The notes beneath the pieces were generated by a model. The model had not been told where the DNA came from. It did not search any database and saw only the letters and a list, made by a program, of their open reading frames with translations. Below are positions 24,059-36,154 of a stretch of 64,000 nucleotides of DNA, piece after piece. Both the position numbers and the translations under genes were made by a program. Positions within the stretch are counted from its first letter, which is position 1. Each line of letters opens with the position of its first letter. Location: the NCBI GenBank assembly GCA_963920665.1, contig OY987267.1, positions 5,270,001 through 5,334,000 of the forward strand. The letters are read 5' to 3'. The DNA comes from Straminergon stramineum (lineage: Eukaryota > Streptophyta > Bryopsida > Hypnales > Calliergonaceae).

Positions 24059-24642
24059 TTAACCCCTAAAGTCCCAATATCCCTACAAGGGACAAAATGG
24101 ATTTCAAGTAGGTTCCTATGAGCTCAATTTATAGTGAATTTTTTTGAAACTTTCTCGTAAGATAGAAAAACTTATTAGCTTTCTAGGAATATAATTTCTA
24201 TTCCAATCAGTGCTCAGGAGCAAAAGTTATGCCACAATACCCTCAAAATGGGGAGAGTGGGTAGCAAAAAAAATTTGTAAAACATTGAAACATTTTTTTT
24301 AATTATTTTATTTTTATAGATTATATTTTTGTCTAAATGGGAAGCTTTGATTGATCCCATTTGGATTAGTGATGTAAAAGATATAGAGTTTCTTGTTTAG
24401 CGGGCAATTGGAGCATCTTCAAAAAAACACTTTTTCTTTCACTCTAAATGCTAATATCTTTCAATCCGTACGGTCAAACATTATGAAATTTTCAGTACAT
24501 GATCCAAGAAGAATTTAGTACAAGATCCTACAGTTAGATTCTAAAAAAGTGTTTTTTTCCTGATTCCTTAGATGAATGCAATAGAAGTAGTAGTTTTGAG
24601 TGTTTTTTGACAGAAAAATGGCCTTGGGACTTTAGGGGTTAA
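24059..24642 (+). mobile_element. TTAA-flanked inverted-repeat element, copy C
   Basis: The cleanest copy. TTAA at 24059-24062 followed by CCCCTAAAGTCCCAA; right end TTGGGACTTTAGGGG followed by TTAA at 24639-24642. The 15-bp inverted ends are perfect. The interior is 576 bp, non-coding. It interrupts repeat R1. Its interior words (GCATCTTC, GCTAATATCTTTCAATCCG, GATCCTACAGTTAGATT) recur in copies D, H and K. Confidence 0.85.
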
Positions 24643-25866
24643 AATCAAGACCTTTGTAAAATTCAAATTTGATCCTAAAACCATGCCTTTAAAGTTTAAG
24701 CAAACTTATTGATTGATCAATTTGGGATTATTTAAAATAGGATCAATGATTGGGGCCTCATATAAAGCATGCCTTTTGAAAACAATTAGAATTTAGAATT
24801 TACATTGCACTTGATGCTTAGGGGGGTCTTTGCATTTTTTTTGTTCTTGCAATTGAACAAGTTTTAATTTGTGTCAAGAAATTGGAATTTTCAATTGCTA
24901 ATTTGAGACCATTTCCCATAATTAAGATTGTCATGATTCATCACACCCACCAAAATTTATGGGAAAAATGCATAAAGACATTGTATGTAAATGTCAATAC
25001 CTAAAAGATGAAGGGAAATGGTGATAGTACATGCCCTTTAGCAAGACAATTTGATATCAATTTCAAGATTCAACAGTAGGTTTGACACATGAGCTAGAAT
25101 ACTATATAAGACTAGGATTGCATACATTGTGTCTAATATATTTAGCATTTGTATTGGACTATGACAATTTGATTTAAGAGTGTGGTTTCTATTTATTCAT
25201 TCCCCCAAATCGTTAAAAAGACTATAATAAGTGTCCATTATACAAAATAATTGACTTTAGTTAGACAACTATAGATTTATTGACCTTCCCAAAACAAAAT
25301 TCCACTAGATTAGTTGTCAAGATTGATGTGAATCTTGACCTAAAATACAAACATCAATATGGATTGCCAATACATATATTTGAAATTCAATATTAAACTA
25401 GAAATATACTAATAGTTCTTTAATTAAACGTGTTCAATGTTGTTGATCCAATTTATGCAGTAAACTATTTATTAGCCAAATTTATAAATTATCATGCCAA
25501 TGTCAAACTTGTATTATGTAATCCACTTGTTCCAATGTGCATGGGATGAGGTAGATTCAACTTTATTTGTTATTCAATCTACAATCTTCACATCTAACAC
25601 TTACACTTATGCAGGTACAATTCAAATTGTCTCAATGCATTGGGTTATATAGTTGGATCAATTTGTCACTCATGGACAATCAAACATCAACGGTTCACAC
25701 TTTTACAAGTAGGTCAATCAACACAAACATACAATGAATAAACAATTTCAAAGGCAATTAGATATTAGGATTCACGTACAAATTGTCATTACACATCCAA
25801 ATGCAAGATTAGCTTGTCAATTTGTTTCAAACCTAGTTCATTATTTTTCTTTGTGCTCCCAAGTAC
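24643..25866. other. AT-rich intergenic DNA
   Basis: The first about 70 bp continue repeat R1. The last about 250 bp carry several CAATTTGTC-type motifs that resume after the LTR-type element at 29823. No gene seen. Confidence 0.5.
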
Positions 25867-27118
25867 ACTACTGTGAGCCCCTAATTCGTCACTAGGGTCT
25901 CACTCTTTCTCTTTTTCGTATTTTGGTATTTTAATTGCATTTTTGTATATAAAAAGTCCCCCAAAGAGTATAGATCCAAAATAGGAGTGTCACATTCCAA
26001 TATAGTATTTGGTTTAGTTTTAGAGTATTATAGCTAGATTGGCCCAACTACGAGTTTTAAATAGGTTAAAACCCAACTAGTTGTGGCAAATTGGTCAATT
26101 TCAAGTGATGGGTGTATCAAGCTCAAAACACCACATAAAAAGGACATCTTTAGGCTAGAATTGGTTGAAGGGACCCTAGTAAGGCACATGAATCAATTCC
26201 CAAATATAGGTTCTAGTTTCCCCATTTCATTGATGAAATAGCGGAACCCCAATTATTGTCTTGCATATGTTGAAAGTACCAAGATGGGACCATGGAGGAA
26301 TCTCAGGTTGAAGGAGGGTGGTTAGAGGTTAAACCTGTGTTCGGGAACCAATGACGAAGTTGGTTTGCCAAGATTCCCTCTGGTGTGGAAGATTCCTCGA
26401 CCACCAATAATTAAACGAGGGGGTGGATTATGTCCCCCCTAGGCCGATGTGTAGAGTAAAAATATGAGCCTACACGTGTATTGTGGGATCCTATGGGAGG
26501 TTCCACGAAAAGTTTTGGAATTTTTTGATAGTCAGAAGATGTCTTTCTGGACGATCAACTACCCAAACCTGCGATATAAAAAATTCCTAGAAATTCCCTA
26601 GGTGGTGGTAAATTCACACTAAAAATTAGCATAGCTTCTTTTATGTTAATAAGCTACCACAACAAGTTTCATGGCATTCCGATAGTCAGAAGTACCCAAA
26701 CATGCAAAATTCTCCAACAATTAAAGGAATTTAAAGTCCACGGCGGGTTTGACCGGCGGAACGGGAGCATATGAAAGTGGAATGGAGTGCAAAATAGGTC
26801 CTTTCTCACTCCCCCATACCCACTTAGGAGCCTAGGCTAGTTCATTTTGCTAGAAAAGTCAACCCCCCAAATTTAGGATTTTGGCGTTTAGTTGGCGCTA
26901 GGTTTTGTTGTGATTTTGAAGATAGAAGAGGGGGAGGGGAAACACCTTCGACTAAAAATGACCTTCTGAAGCCAAGGGCATAATCTGTTTGCAATTCGGA
27001 GTTAATCTCCAAAAGTTAGCTTAGTGGGCCATCATAGGATGAAAACCTTGAGTTTGGATGAAAATCCACGAAGATAAGGTTAACTTAGATGAATGAGGAG
27101 AGGTGGGTGCCCGGAAAA

Positions 27119-27150
27119 GAGTATAAAAGGGCACTCCTTCTCTTCTCTCA
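27119..27150 (+). promoter_or_regulatory. Putative LTR promoter (TATA box)
   Basis: TATAAAAGGGC at 27122-27132 followed about 25 bp later by CTCTTCTCTCACC, a plausible initiation region. Seen by eye only. Confidence 0.45.
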
Positions 27151-27642
27151 CCACCCCCTTTTTTGTGTAATTGGATCGATTGGGTCTAATTTATGTTGGA
27201 AATTGTAGCATCTTAGCCATAAGCCTTGCAACAGTGTTTTTTGAGCACTTTTGGCCATTGTTGTTGATTTTGGAGCTTGCAAGGTCTTTGTGGGTCCCTT
27301 GCCTTTTGATTGAGCGTGATAGTAACCCTTCCAAGCTTGAGGTTGGGAGCTTTGCTAACTTACTGTGTTATTAGAAGTTGTGAGTGCTTACCTTTGAGAG
27401 GCCCTCTTGGTCGCTCTCCTTGTTTTGTTGTGTACTAACCCTAGAGTAATCCCCATATGACTAGCGATGTCGCTTTGGGGGGTCTTTAGTTCAAGTCATT
27501 TATGTAACTAACCCATATCATTGGTCCTTTGGGTGTTAAGGGTCCCTTCCTTTTCTTTCGTTTCGTTTTCCTCTAACATTGACGTGGTATTCTTTGGTGA
27601 GAGACACGAGGGTGTGAGAGTAGTGGGTCTAACTAGACAACA

Positions 27643-27750
27643 AAACTTTGAACTCCCTAAGGGTAAAAAGTCTTAGCAGTGTGTTAAAAAGGGGAACGAC
27701 GGCGAAGCTTTGAACCCCCTAGGGATAAAAAGTCTTGGCGGTGCATTATA
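27643..27750. repeat. Imperfect tandem duplication inside the LTR-type element
   Basis: Two units of roughly 60-65 bp share CTTTGAACTCCCTAAGGGT / CTTTGAACCCCCTAGGGAT and AAAAAGTCTTAGCAGTG / AAAAAGTCTTGGCGGTG. Confidence 0.7.
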
Positions 27751-28099
27751 ACCACCTTACGGGAGAACCGTGAGACCACGTGGCCGTTTTCCCCACAAGG
27801 TTTAGTTCCCAAAATGTGTTGGAAAAAACCAAGGTTTACCCCTCTACAAAAAAAATCCTATGAATTAGAGGTCAAGAGGAACATGTAGGATAGCTAGGGG
27901 AAAGTAGAGTCCCTCGCCCCCACGAACCTAGGTCACCACATATTGGCCTTTGGCCTTATTCTCCCAAGCTTTAGAAATTAGTACAAAGGATTAGACAAAC
28001 ACCCCAGCACCCGAATATAGGGGGAGCCAGGGCTGAGCATAGTGGGCTATTGGGCCAGGCACAATAAGCAGCCGGGCCGGGTACAGTGGGCAATCAGAT

Positions 28100-28370
28100 C
28101 GGATATTGCTAGAAAGGGGGGGGCTAGAAATTAAGAGGAGAGGGGGGAGGTTAGAAATTAAGAAGGAATGGACCAAAAATTAAAAGAAGAGAGGGGAGAT
28201 AGGAATTGAGAGAGGGGAGAGGGGGGTCGGTGGATAAGGGAAGGGGAGACAGAGAGTGAAAGAGGGGAGAGGGGGATCGGTGGGTAAGGAAAGGGTTGGG
28301 CGGGGAGGTCCAGTGATTAAGGATGACCCGGTTGGGGAGTCTAGAAGTCACAATGAGGGAAGAAGAAAAG
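28100..28370. repeat. Purine-rich G-run tract with tandem units
   Basis: Long GA-rich run on the plus strand with repeated GAGAGGGGAGAGGGGG followed by TCGGTGG and TAAGG, two units about 50 bp apart at 28209 and 28259. The complementary pyrimidine strand yields Ser/Pro/Leu-rich open frames that I do not count as genes. Confidence 0.6.
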
Positions 28371-29827
28371 GAGAAATCAGCAAGCTAAGGCAAGGGGAGA
28401 GAGAAGACACCGCCCAAGGGTCCCCATCACTCTAACATTGCCTTGAGGCGGGGAATCCAACTCCCCGTCTCTTGTAAGCCTCACCAAGACAATAGAAACA
28501 AGCAAAAAAAGAGGGAGTGAAGATGGTGGAGGGCTGGAGGAATGACAAGTAGAGGGCAATTTGAAGATTAAGAGTGGAAGGAGATAAGATAGGAGGTGAA
28601 ATCTTCAAGTCTCACTTAAGCCATTAGATTAGAAATAGGTGATTACCATGAGATTAAGTGTAAGACATAAGAACTAGGACATAAGAAGTAGCTCAACTTT
28701 AGAGGAAGATATGACACGTACTTAAGATTAGCTTAGTAGGTAAGAGTAGGGGTTAGTTGGGCCGCCATAGTATGTAGGGAGGATTGTAGAAAGGTAAAAG
28801 AAGAACGAAAGAAAGAAATAGGATAAAATCAACAAGTAACCTTTTGTATTCAAATATTTTATGATTAGAAAGGTGGTTCGTTGTCTCATGGCATGGGAGT
28901 TCATGGTGGAGGAGGTAGAGCTTCTGGTGGGCACGATTAATGACTCAATTTCTGAGGTATGAGTTAATTCTTTCCAACCTTTCCCTAGGCCCATAATTAG
29001 AAGCTAGTAGCTTGGGCCGAGGCCTACCCCTAGGTCAGACCCTTAGGAATTTAGGTCAGGCCATTTTTCGGGGACGTAAGCTTCAAGAAAGAGGTCGTGG
29101 CTTTCCAAAACCCTAAGGCACGCCCAAATCAGGTGAAAATTGAGAAAGTTATTGCTAGATGAAGTTTAGGGTCAAAATTGGATGAAGAATAGCTAAACTC
29201 CGAATTTGATAGAGAGCTAAGTAAATTTGGAGGAGGCTACCAATTAGGGTCCAGGGCCGGAAAGAAAAGCTAATTCCGAAGTATAGATTAGGAGAAATTA
29301 GCGGATGAAGTTTAGGTAAGGCTTGGATGAAAATTCAGCAGAAATTCCCAATCAAGGCCCAACTCCAGATCTAGATAGGAGAAATTCTTGTGAACCATTC
29401 CTCAAAATTTCGGATCTCTTTGAATTGGAGAACTAGGTGCAATCAATGGATGAAGTTTGAAAAACTGAATGATGGTCAAACTTCATCCACCTATAACTTT
29501 GGTTAGGAAGGTTGGATAGGGTTGAGTCTTACGTTTTTAGAAATGGCACGGGATGAACTAGAGGTTTCCTAGGATAGTTCTACTTTGGCATAGGTTCCAT
29601 CCAAATCATCTAGCAAGCCCTCCATCTGGTTAGCCCAAAATATTAGAAGTAGTTTAAGCGAATCTTGCAATTTGGGGTCACTTAGGCACTTAGTAAAAAG
29701 ATTCATTGTTTGGAAGACACAATGAACCACGCTTAGACATCCAAAGATAGGAGTCACTTAGCCGAAACCCAAAACCTAGTTGTGTCTGCAAATTACCGAG
29801 GGTGGATAATTTGGCGCTCACAACTAC

Positions 29828-31330
29828 CAAATCATTCTTCATGCAACATCAATTAGTTGTAACCAAATACCCACAAAAGAATTTATTCATCATATTTTCA
29901 AAAATATATAATTTAGATTAATCAAATACACACACACAACTCTCTAATCCAATTCGTCAATTTGTTCAATCATTAATCACATGGTCTCCAACGAAGAATT
30001 ATTGGCAATAGAATCCTCCAATTACTAGTTACTCACAATTTGTAATTGCCAACAATTTGTCAATTTCCATGCACTTAGAAATGCTCAAACATATCAACAT
30101 TAAACATTCTCATTTGCACTTGTCTATTCCACTAGACAACAGGGTCTATTTCTTATACACATAACTTGACAATTTGTCACTCCAAGATCAGATTGGTACA
30201 ACTATTCTGGATACAAGTAGGCTACGACTCTTCTAATACATGCATTACTTCATCAATCTAGAAAAAACAATGGGTCAAAATTCACCTTACTTGATTGTGG
30301 CCATAAACTCCAACTCCAACATCCTTTAGACAATTTGTATTTGGTATTGATGTTGGTCCTATCTTGCACTTAGTGTCACAACCAAAGATTTTGTCTTCCA
30401 CAACATCAAATTGTTAAGCTCATTCATACGCCACATCCTATACACTCAAAAGATTTTTTCACGCTTAACTCCGTTCATTTCAATCTCACTTCAAATATCA
30501 ATTAAACAAATTGTTTAGTAGATTAAGCACATACAAATTCACTTGTTGAAATTACACAATCAAATTGCCACTCATGCACATAAAGTTGTATATTCCAAGT
30601 AGACAATTGTACAATACATATGCCCCAAATCCAATCATTGGATTAGTCACTTCAATTTGTTACAACTTGCAACCACTCCAAATGATCAATTTAGTAAATC
30701 TCATAAGAAAATGTCCACCCATAAATGTACAACATTCAACAATGTACGTATACATGTTGAAACATAGACAATTTGTATTAATTTTGAAGGAGTACATTGT
30801 CCAATTCATTGGAAAAAAATTGACAATTTGACTTCCACCCTAAACCAAAAGAGACTTGGGAGAGTGGAAAATCAAGTTGTCTTGACTACATCCCCAAGAC
30901 TAAAGACAACTATTCATCATGAATAGACTCCAAGACAATTTGTCACTATTCAAATCCAAGCTACTTAAGGCCTTCTACATCTAGTTAGACCTATAATGAC
31001 AATTTGACAACACCAACATCACATAATGAGAATGGAACAATAAATAGCCTCAATTATTCTAAAAACATCAAACCAAATTATCAATTTATCTTCTTCTACA
31101 CTACAAAAGACAATTAGCCAAAATTTTGAAAATGGAAATGTCAACAATCATTCAAAACTTATATAGTGGAATTATTAGTTTTCTATGATACCCTCATCCA
31201 TTGTTTTTGGCAAATAAGTGACAATTCAAATATACACACATCAAATGAAAATTGACTATGAAATAATCAACTTGATGCCATTGTAATTACCACAAATTGA
31301 TACTTACTCAATTATACTAAATTGTAAATC
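29828..31330. repeat. Region with recurrent GACAATTTGTC motif
   Basis: The near-palindromic word GACAATTTGTC or close variants appears repeatedly: about 29955, 30051, 30168, 30330, 30767, 30821, 30933, 30998, and also before the LTR-type element at 25658, 25778 and 25814. No other gene or element boundary is seen here; the short frame at 30565-30831 is not supported. Confidence 0.5.
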
Positions 31331-31780
31331 CTTCTATTAGAACAACTATTATACAAAACTATTTGACTTCCAATTCATATACACAAATAAATGATTCAAT
31401 TTAAAACACACATTGTTACTCACAATGATATTCCACCAATAGAAATACAAAAAATCCTACAAGAAAATGATGTCCAAATAGAAAAAAAAATCAACATTTT
31501 TTATTGAAGTGGATATTGTATTGACCGTTTTTACCGGGTTTTTTTTGTTGATTTAGTACAAATTAAGAAAATGGTCTCAAATTTTTTTGTTGATTCAAAT
31601 AGTACAATGTCCAAGTCAACAAAAAAATTCAACATTTTTTTGTTCATTTTGACTTGCAAGAGTTTCAAATAAGTTTCAATCATTCATGTATTATTTAAAT
31701 CACTAGAGTTGCAATTATGGATTTTTTTAAAAACTGAATCATTCACAATTTGGTATTTTTTAAAATCAATAGACTTTAGT
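31331..31780. other. AT-rich DNA with repeated GTTGATT/AATCAAC words
   Basis: Runs such as TTTTTTTGTTGATTT (about 31542, 31583) recur in inverted form at about 32398-32420 on the far side of the fold-back, which suggests that the fold-back element is larger than its central stem. No gene. Confidence 0.4.
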
Positions 31781-32080
31781 GGCCGTTTTGGCATAGTAGA
31801 ATAACTATTACAAAAACTTTGAACTAAAAAAGGTTGAAAAATAAAGCTGATTTTGATCTCCAAAAATCCGTTTGAGATTTCAAGCCTCCAATCAAAAGTT
31901 ATGGACAAAATTCAGATTTGGAATGACATTTTTAATCATCTTCTTTGACATTTGTCCATAACTTTTGATTGGAGGCTTGAAATCTCAAACGGATTTTTGG
32001 AGATCAAAATTAGCTTCATAATTCAACTTTTTTAAGTCAAAGTTTTTTGAAAAAAAGTTATTCTATTATACCAAAATGGC
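31781..32080. repeat. Fold-back (long hairpin) element
   Basis: Left arm 31781-31909 and right arm 31951-32080 are inverted copies with a 41-bp loop. The inner 59 bp of each arm (31851-31909 and 31951-32009) are perfect; the outer about 70 bp match with scattered differences (GGCCGTTTTGG against CCAAAATGGC at the tips). A transcript would form a long near-perfect RNA duplex. It is probably a MITE or fold-back element; no protein is encoded. Confidence 0.85.
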
Positions 32081-33347
32081 TTTTGAAGTAAATCAATGGA
32101 AAATAGAAGTAAATAAATAAAAACTAATACCAAAACCTAACACTCGAATTTATAGGTGGTGCAATGGCCAAAAGCCTTCAAACTTTAGCCTTTTGGGTGC
32201 AAGGCTCAAACTTTTCCGCCCCTATGTGCCCATGTGGCATTTCCACTTAGGGGGCCCACTTGTGTGATGTGCTACCTAGGCGACTGGCCTATGCGGTGGT
32301 GCCACCTAGCGCATGGTTCTTTAATTTATAATTTAGCAAGTGCCATGTATTGGTTTCCCTTTGGTTAGGTTCAAAATTTAAAAAAAAAATTGGGCTTGTC
32401 TAAATCAACAAAAAAATCAACAAATTTGTGTTGGATATTGTTCAAGTCAACACATCCCAATCAACATAGAACTATTTAACAGACCAAATCAACACTTTCT
32501 TGTTCATTTTTTGTTGATTTGGAAATAGATTTTCTAGTAATGAACCAACTCAACTATAATTTTTATGAATCAAATCTCTTAACGATTTTCAACAAACTCA
32601 TCCATTAAACTACTTTGATCAATTTGAGCTTTGTAGATAAGATTCATGTTAACTCTACACAACAACTACAATACTTTTAGTCAATTTGCTTAGCAAACAT
32701 GCACTCCACTAGAACTCACTCAATTAACAATTAATAAATTGATCTTGCAATTTCATTATTGAAAAATATTCTAATTAATTCCTTATCACTCTCATGGTAA
32801 CTCTCAACAATTTTGGTTATTAGAATACTACAAATTGACTTAGCTAGTTTAAAATACAAAAAAAATACAACATGATAATTTGTTAAATTATATTAATTGA
32901 ATTGAATTAAAAATTTACTAACACTATTAGTGTATCCTCTAGTAAAAATTTTAAAAGAGAAAAAAAACAACTAGACATTTGAACATGTAGCTCAAAAAAA
33001 TATAGATGTTTTACTAAAAGAATCTAAGGCTGATTTGACCTACTTTGCTTCCCAATCTATTGACCTCTTTCCATCCTCAATACCTATTAGATTCTATTTG
33101 ACTTGATCGACTAAAGGACACATTACAATGGAAAAGCAAATAGATCCCATTCACACTTACAAAGCCAAATGGACAAAGAAATTGAAAAAGCAACAACTAG
33201 ATAGCCCTCTACTAGCTTGAATTGATGCCCTCATCAATTGTATCGGTTTTTCTTGTTGCATTGTTGATTGTCTATGGTATTCTTCCTTTGTAATTTGCCA
33301 CACTCCGTCACTTCATCATCTCGCTCCAACAAATTTGAGTTATTTGT
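32081..33347. other. AT-rich intergenic DNA, nothing recognised
   Basis: Contains a short GC-richer patch at 32200-32320 without an open frame of note. No gene seen. Confidence 0.45.
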
Positions 33348-34034
33348 TCATTGGTAAGCCAACCACTTCTTAGTTGCATAATATTTTGTTGCAATGAATT
33401 CATTGATGAGGGTCAAATGTAGGCCACAGAGGAAATGTGTTATAGCCATAATTTCAACTAGTCTCAACCATCGTGAGCTTTGGTACTTAATTTTGAGTAG
33501 AATGTCAAACTGTGGTTGCATCTGATCATATCGATTCACATCTATAACTACGCCATGCTTTGCACACATGTGATACAAAAAATCACAAAACATGGTTGTA
33601 CGGAAGCAAACTGGATCAATGTGATCGATATACTCTTCATAAAATAACTAGTATGATTTGGCACACTGGGAATTGTTGTTGAATTGTCTTGGGATTCTTG
33701 GCCAATTGTATTCAACCGAGTCAATTGTAGTTGTGAGATTCCATTTATGCTACCTAGTACGATGACAAAAATGTCCATTTGTCAATACCGTTGGAGAAGG
33801 ATTCACATACCAATTTGACGATATATATTCATACTTCTTGTCCCAAGGATAATCTTCTTCTACAGAATTGTCATAGTCTTCCACTAACCGCATCAGAGCT
33901 TCCCATGATGGAATTGGTCTTTCTTTGTCAATATCTTTGAACATTTTGTAATATTGCCCCAAAAATAAACAAGTTAATTGACTTCCTTGAATTGGTGATT
34001 GGGCCCTCAACCATCTTATTGGTCTATATTCCAA
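33348..34034 (-). pseudogene. Broken coding region, family not recognised
   Basis: Minus-strand sequence reads as protein in two frames that must be joined by a frameshift. The first (34034-33750) includes IPSWEALMRLVEDYDNSVEE and YPWDKKYEYISSNWY. The second (about 33780-33348) includes EYIDHIDPVCFRTTMFCDFL, HMCAKHGVVIDVNRYD and RWLRLVEIMAITHFL, with an in-frame TAG near 33648. The composition is clearly more protein-like than the surroundings. I do not recognise the family; it could be part of a retroelement-carried gene or a host gene remnant. It lies about 2.1 kb downstream, on the same strand, of the broken coiled-coil gene at 36155-37568 and might be part of the same ancestral unit. Confidence 0.5.
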
Positions 34035-36154
34035 AAAGAGGTAGATTGATTATAGCACTCTACTTCGTATGTGGCATTAATAATCTTTCTTGCACCAATT
34101 CATCTAGAGTTGCTTAAAGTCATTCATATGTATGTTGAATTGTAAAGGTATAATGGGTAGTAGTAAATTTGTCTGGTTGTACTACTACTTCTTTTGTAGT
34201 ACAACTCGTCTATATCGTTGTCGTGTAGAGAGAGGTTTGCCTCAGGAAATCAAGGGGATCTTGAGTACGACTGAAAATGACTGAAGAACACAAGTAGACG
34301 TATTTGTACAAAATCTCGAATCTCATTCGTTGAATCTTCTAAATTGTCATGGAACTGCTTTTCGTTGGCCTATCATGGAATGAGCTCTAAATGGATGTAA
34401 TAGTCAAGGTAGATGATAAAAAACCACATACTTCAAATGGATAAAACGGGATAGTCGAACCATGAACTGAACCGTTCAAAAGTTTGGCTCCTAAATTTCA
34501 AACTCCTGGTGACCAACAATCGTGCCTCACCGTGAGAATGTAACAAATTTCGACCCTGTAGGCCATCTACCTCGCTTTGTCATCACGACACAAAACGAGG
34601 CTAAGCAATGGTTTGATCCATGCCGCTTGCACCAACAAAGTTTACAATGAAATTGAAAGCCACAAGCCACAACACACAAGTCTTCAAAATCTCCTCAAAA
34701 CTCCAATTCCTTGGCTGAACTTTGATTTGATTCCACCAATGTTCTACAAGTTCAAATGATATGAATGATAGCTTTTAAGAAAGCTAACACAATTTTTTAC
34801 TCTTTCATCAAATCTCAAATCAATCTAAAACTCTGTCCAACTTCTATGGCCGCCCAAAGTTTTGGCCTTTAAAAATGAGGGCAGGAGTCCCTTCTTCAAT
34901 TCGACACTTACAATTCATTCATACAAACTTCAAATAGAATAAATAATAGTTTCATGGAAAACTAACAAAATCTCATTCACTCTCTCCAATTTTCATTGCA
35001 AACCAAAAACTTATCCGTCTTCTATGGTCATTCAAAGTTTCTGACCTTCTATATAGAAGACAACAAATCTTCTTCCACTCAAACTAGCACAACTTTTGAA
35101 TGACAACTCCAATTCAAGCAAGTGCGATTATTTTAGAATCAAAACATCCTGATACACAACTCGTTCAATTTTCAATTTTCAATTCATAAAACTCAACACA
35201 TTATGGCTCTTCAAACATTTGACCTTACAAACACAACAAGAGAGACGATGAATAGTGTCCCATTCCTCCTTCACCTTATCTTCTACCTTAACCACACAAG
35301 TCAAGTATACTTCAACCTATACTTTATCCATGTGGCTCCCCTATCATCCATTGGTCATCTATTTTTATCATAAAACTCATTCTACATCCTTAACTTGAAA
35401 ATAAATCACCCCAAAGTTACTAGAAGGCAAACTATTTGTATATTTTTCTCCTACATCTTCACACATATAAAATAAAATTTGAAATTACTTCTAAATACAA
35501 AATAAAAGAACTAGGATCTAATATATGTCTATGTTTAAAAAATAGAAGTCCAATCGGAATATCACTCCATCTTTTAGAACTTGAGGATGCATTTGATGGT
35601 AGTTGCCACATACTTTTGCATGGTCTACCTTAATTAAAGGATTGACTGGCACTTCTAGCCAACGTTGGTGGCCATGACTCCCCTTGACATGCCTAACCAT
35701 ACAATAGATTGATTAACATTTAAACCCTCAAAACACCCTTCAAATGTCACTTCTTGACTCCCAGACTCTACACATCCAACTTGCAACAAAATCATCAACG
35801 CTCAAGCATCGCGCTGAAGGTTTTTGTATCACTGTTGCTCTAATCAAGGTTGCTTTGACAGTCAAGAAGACCTATCTTTTTCTTGTGGACGCTCATGTGG
35901 CAGTGCAAGACTTAACGGCAAAAGAGGTTGATCCAGCAGTTGTAATAAAGGAAATTCAAATTCAAACTCCAATTGAGGTTCTTCATCTAGAGACTCAGAA
36001 AAAAACCTCCAATTCGACATACTAAAATCCAAAGTTAGAAAAACAAAGAAAACTATATCAATTTCATGAAGCTCTTCAATGATTCCTCTTTTTTACAATT
36101 TATCAAGAAGAAAGTGTCATCTTATAGCTACTTCAACTAACATCATATTTCACA
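34035..36154. other. Intergenic DNA between two broken coding regions
   Basis: No intact gene. Around 35500-36020 short frames on both strands look mildly protein-like (minus: LDEEPQLEFEFEFPLLQLL, VNPLIKVDHAKVCGNYHQMH) but are interrupted by stops; they may be further remnants of the flanking broken genes. Confidence 0.4.

Larger units (their letters stand above)
25867..29827. mobile_element. Solo-LTR-like element, 3951 bp, with ACTAC target duplication
   Basis: The element runs 25872-29822 and starts TGTGAGCCCC and ends GGCGCTCACA, so it has TG...CA ends inside a 7-bp terminal palindrome (TGTGAGC/GCTCACA). It is flanked on both sides by ACTAC (25867-25871 and 29823-29827), a 5-bp duplication as made by LTR retrotransposon integrase. 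Inside I find a TATA box (TATAAAA at 27122-27128) with a pyrimidine-rich stretch just downstream, as expected for U3/R of an LTR. I see no second internal copy of the ends, primer-binding site or gag-pol frame, so a solo LTR of unusual length is the best reading; a non-autonomous large derivative is the alternative. The orientation is plus if the TATA box is real. Confidence 0.65.

Noticed and set aside
24059..24075. CCCTAAA at element tips as interstitial telomere repeats
   Set aside because: Only one unit per tip, always at the same place of an inverted-repeat element; not a tandem array.
27991..28559. Ser/Pro/Leu-rich minus-strand frames
   Set aside because: Complement of the purine-rich tract in the LTR-type element.
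25872..29822. Full LTR retrotransposon with two LTRs
   Set aside because: No internal second copy of either terminus, no primer-binding site, and no gag-pol frame seen.
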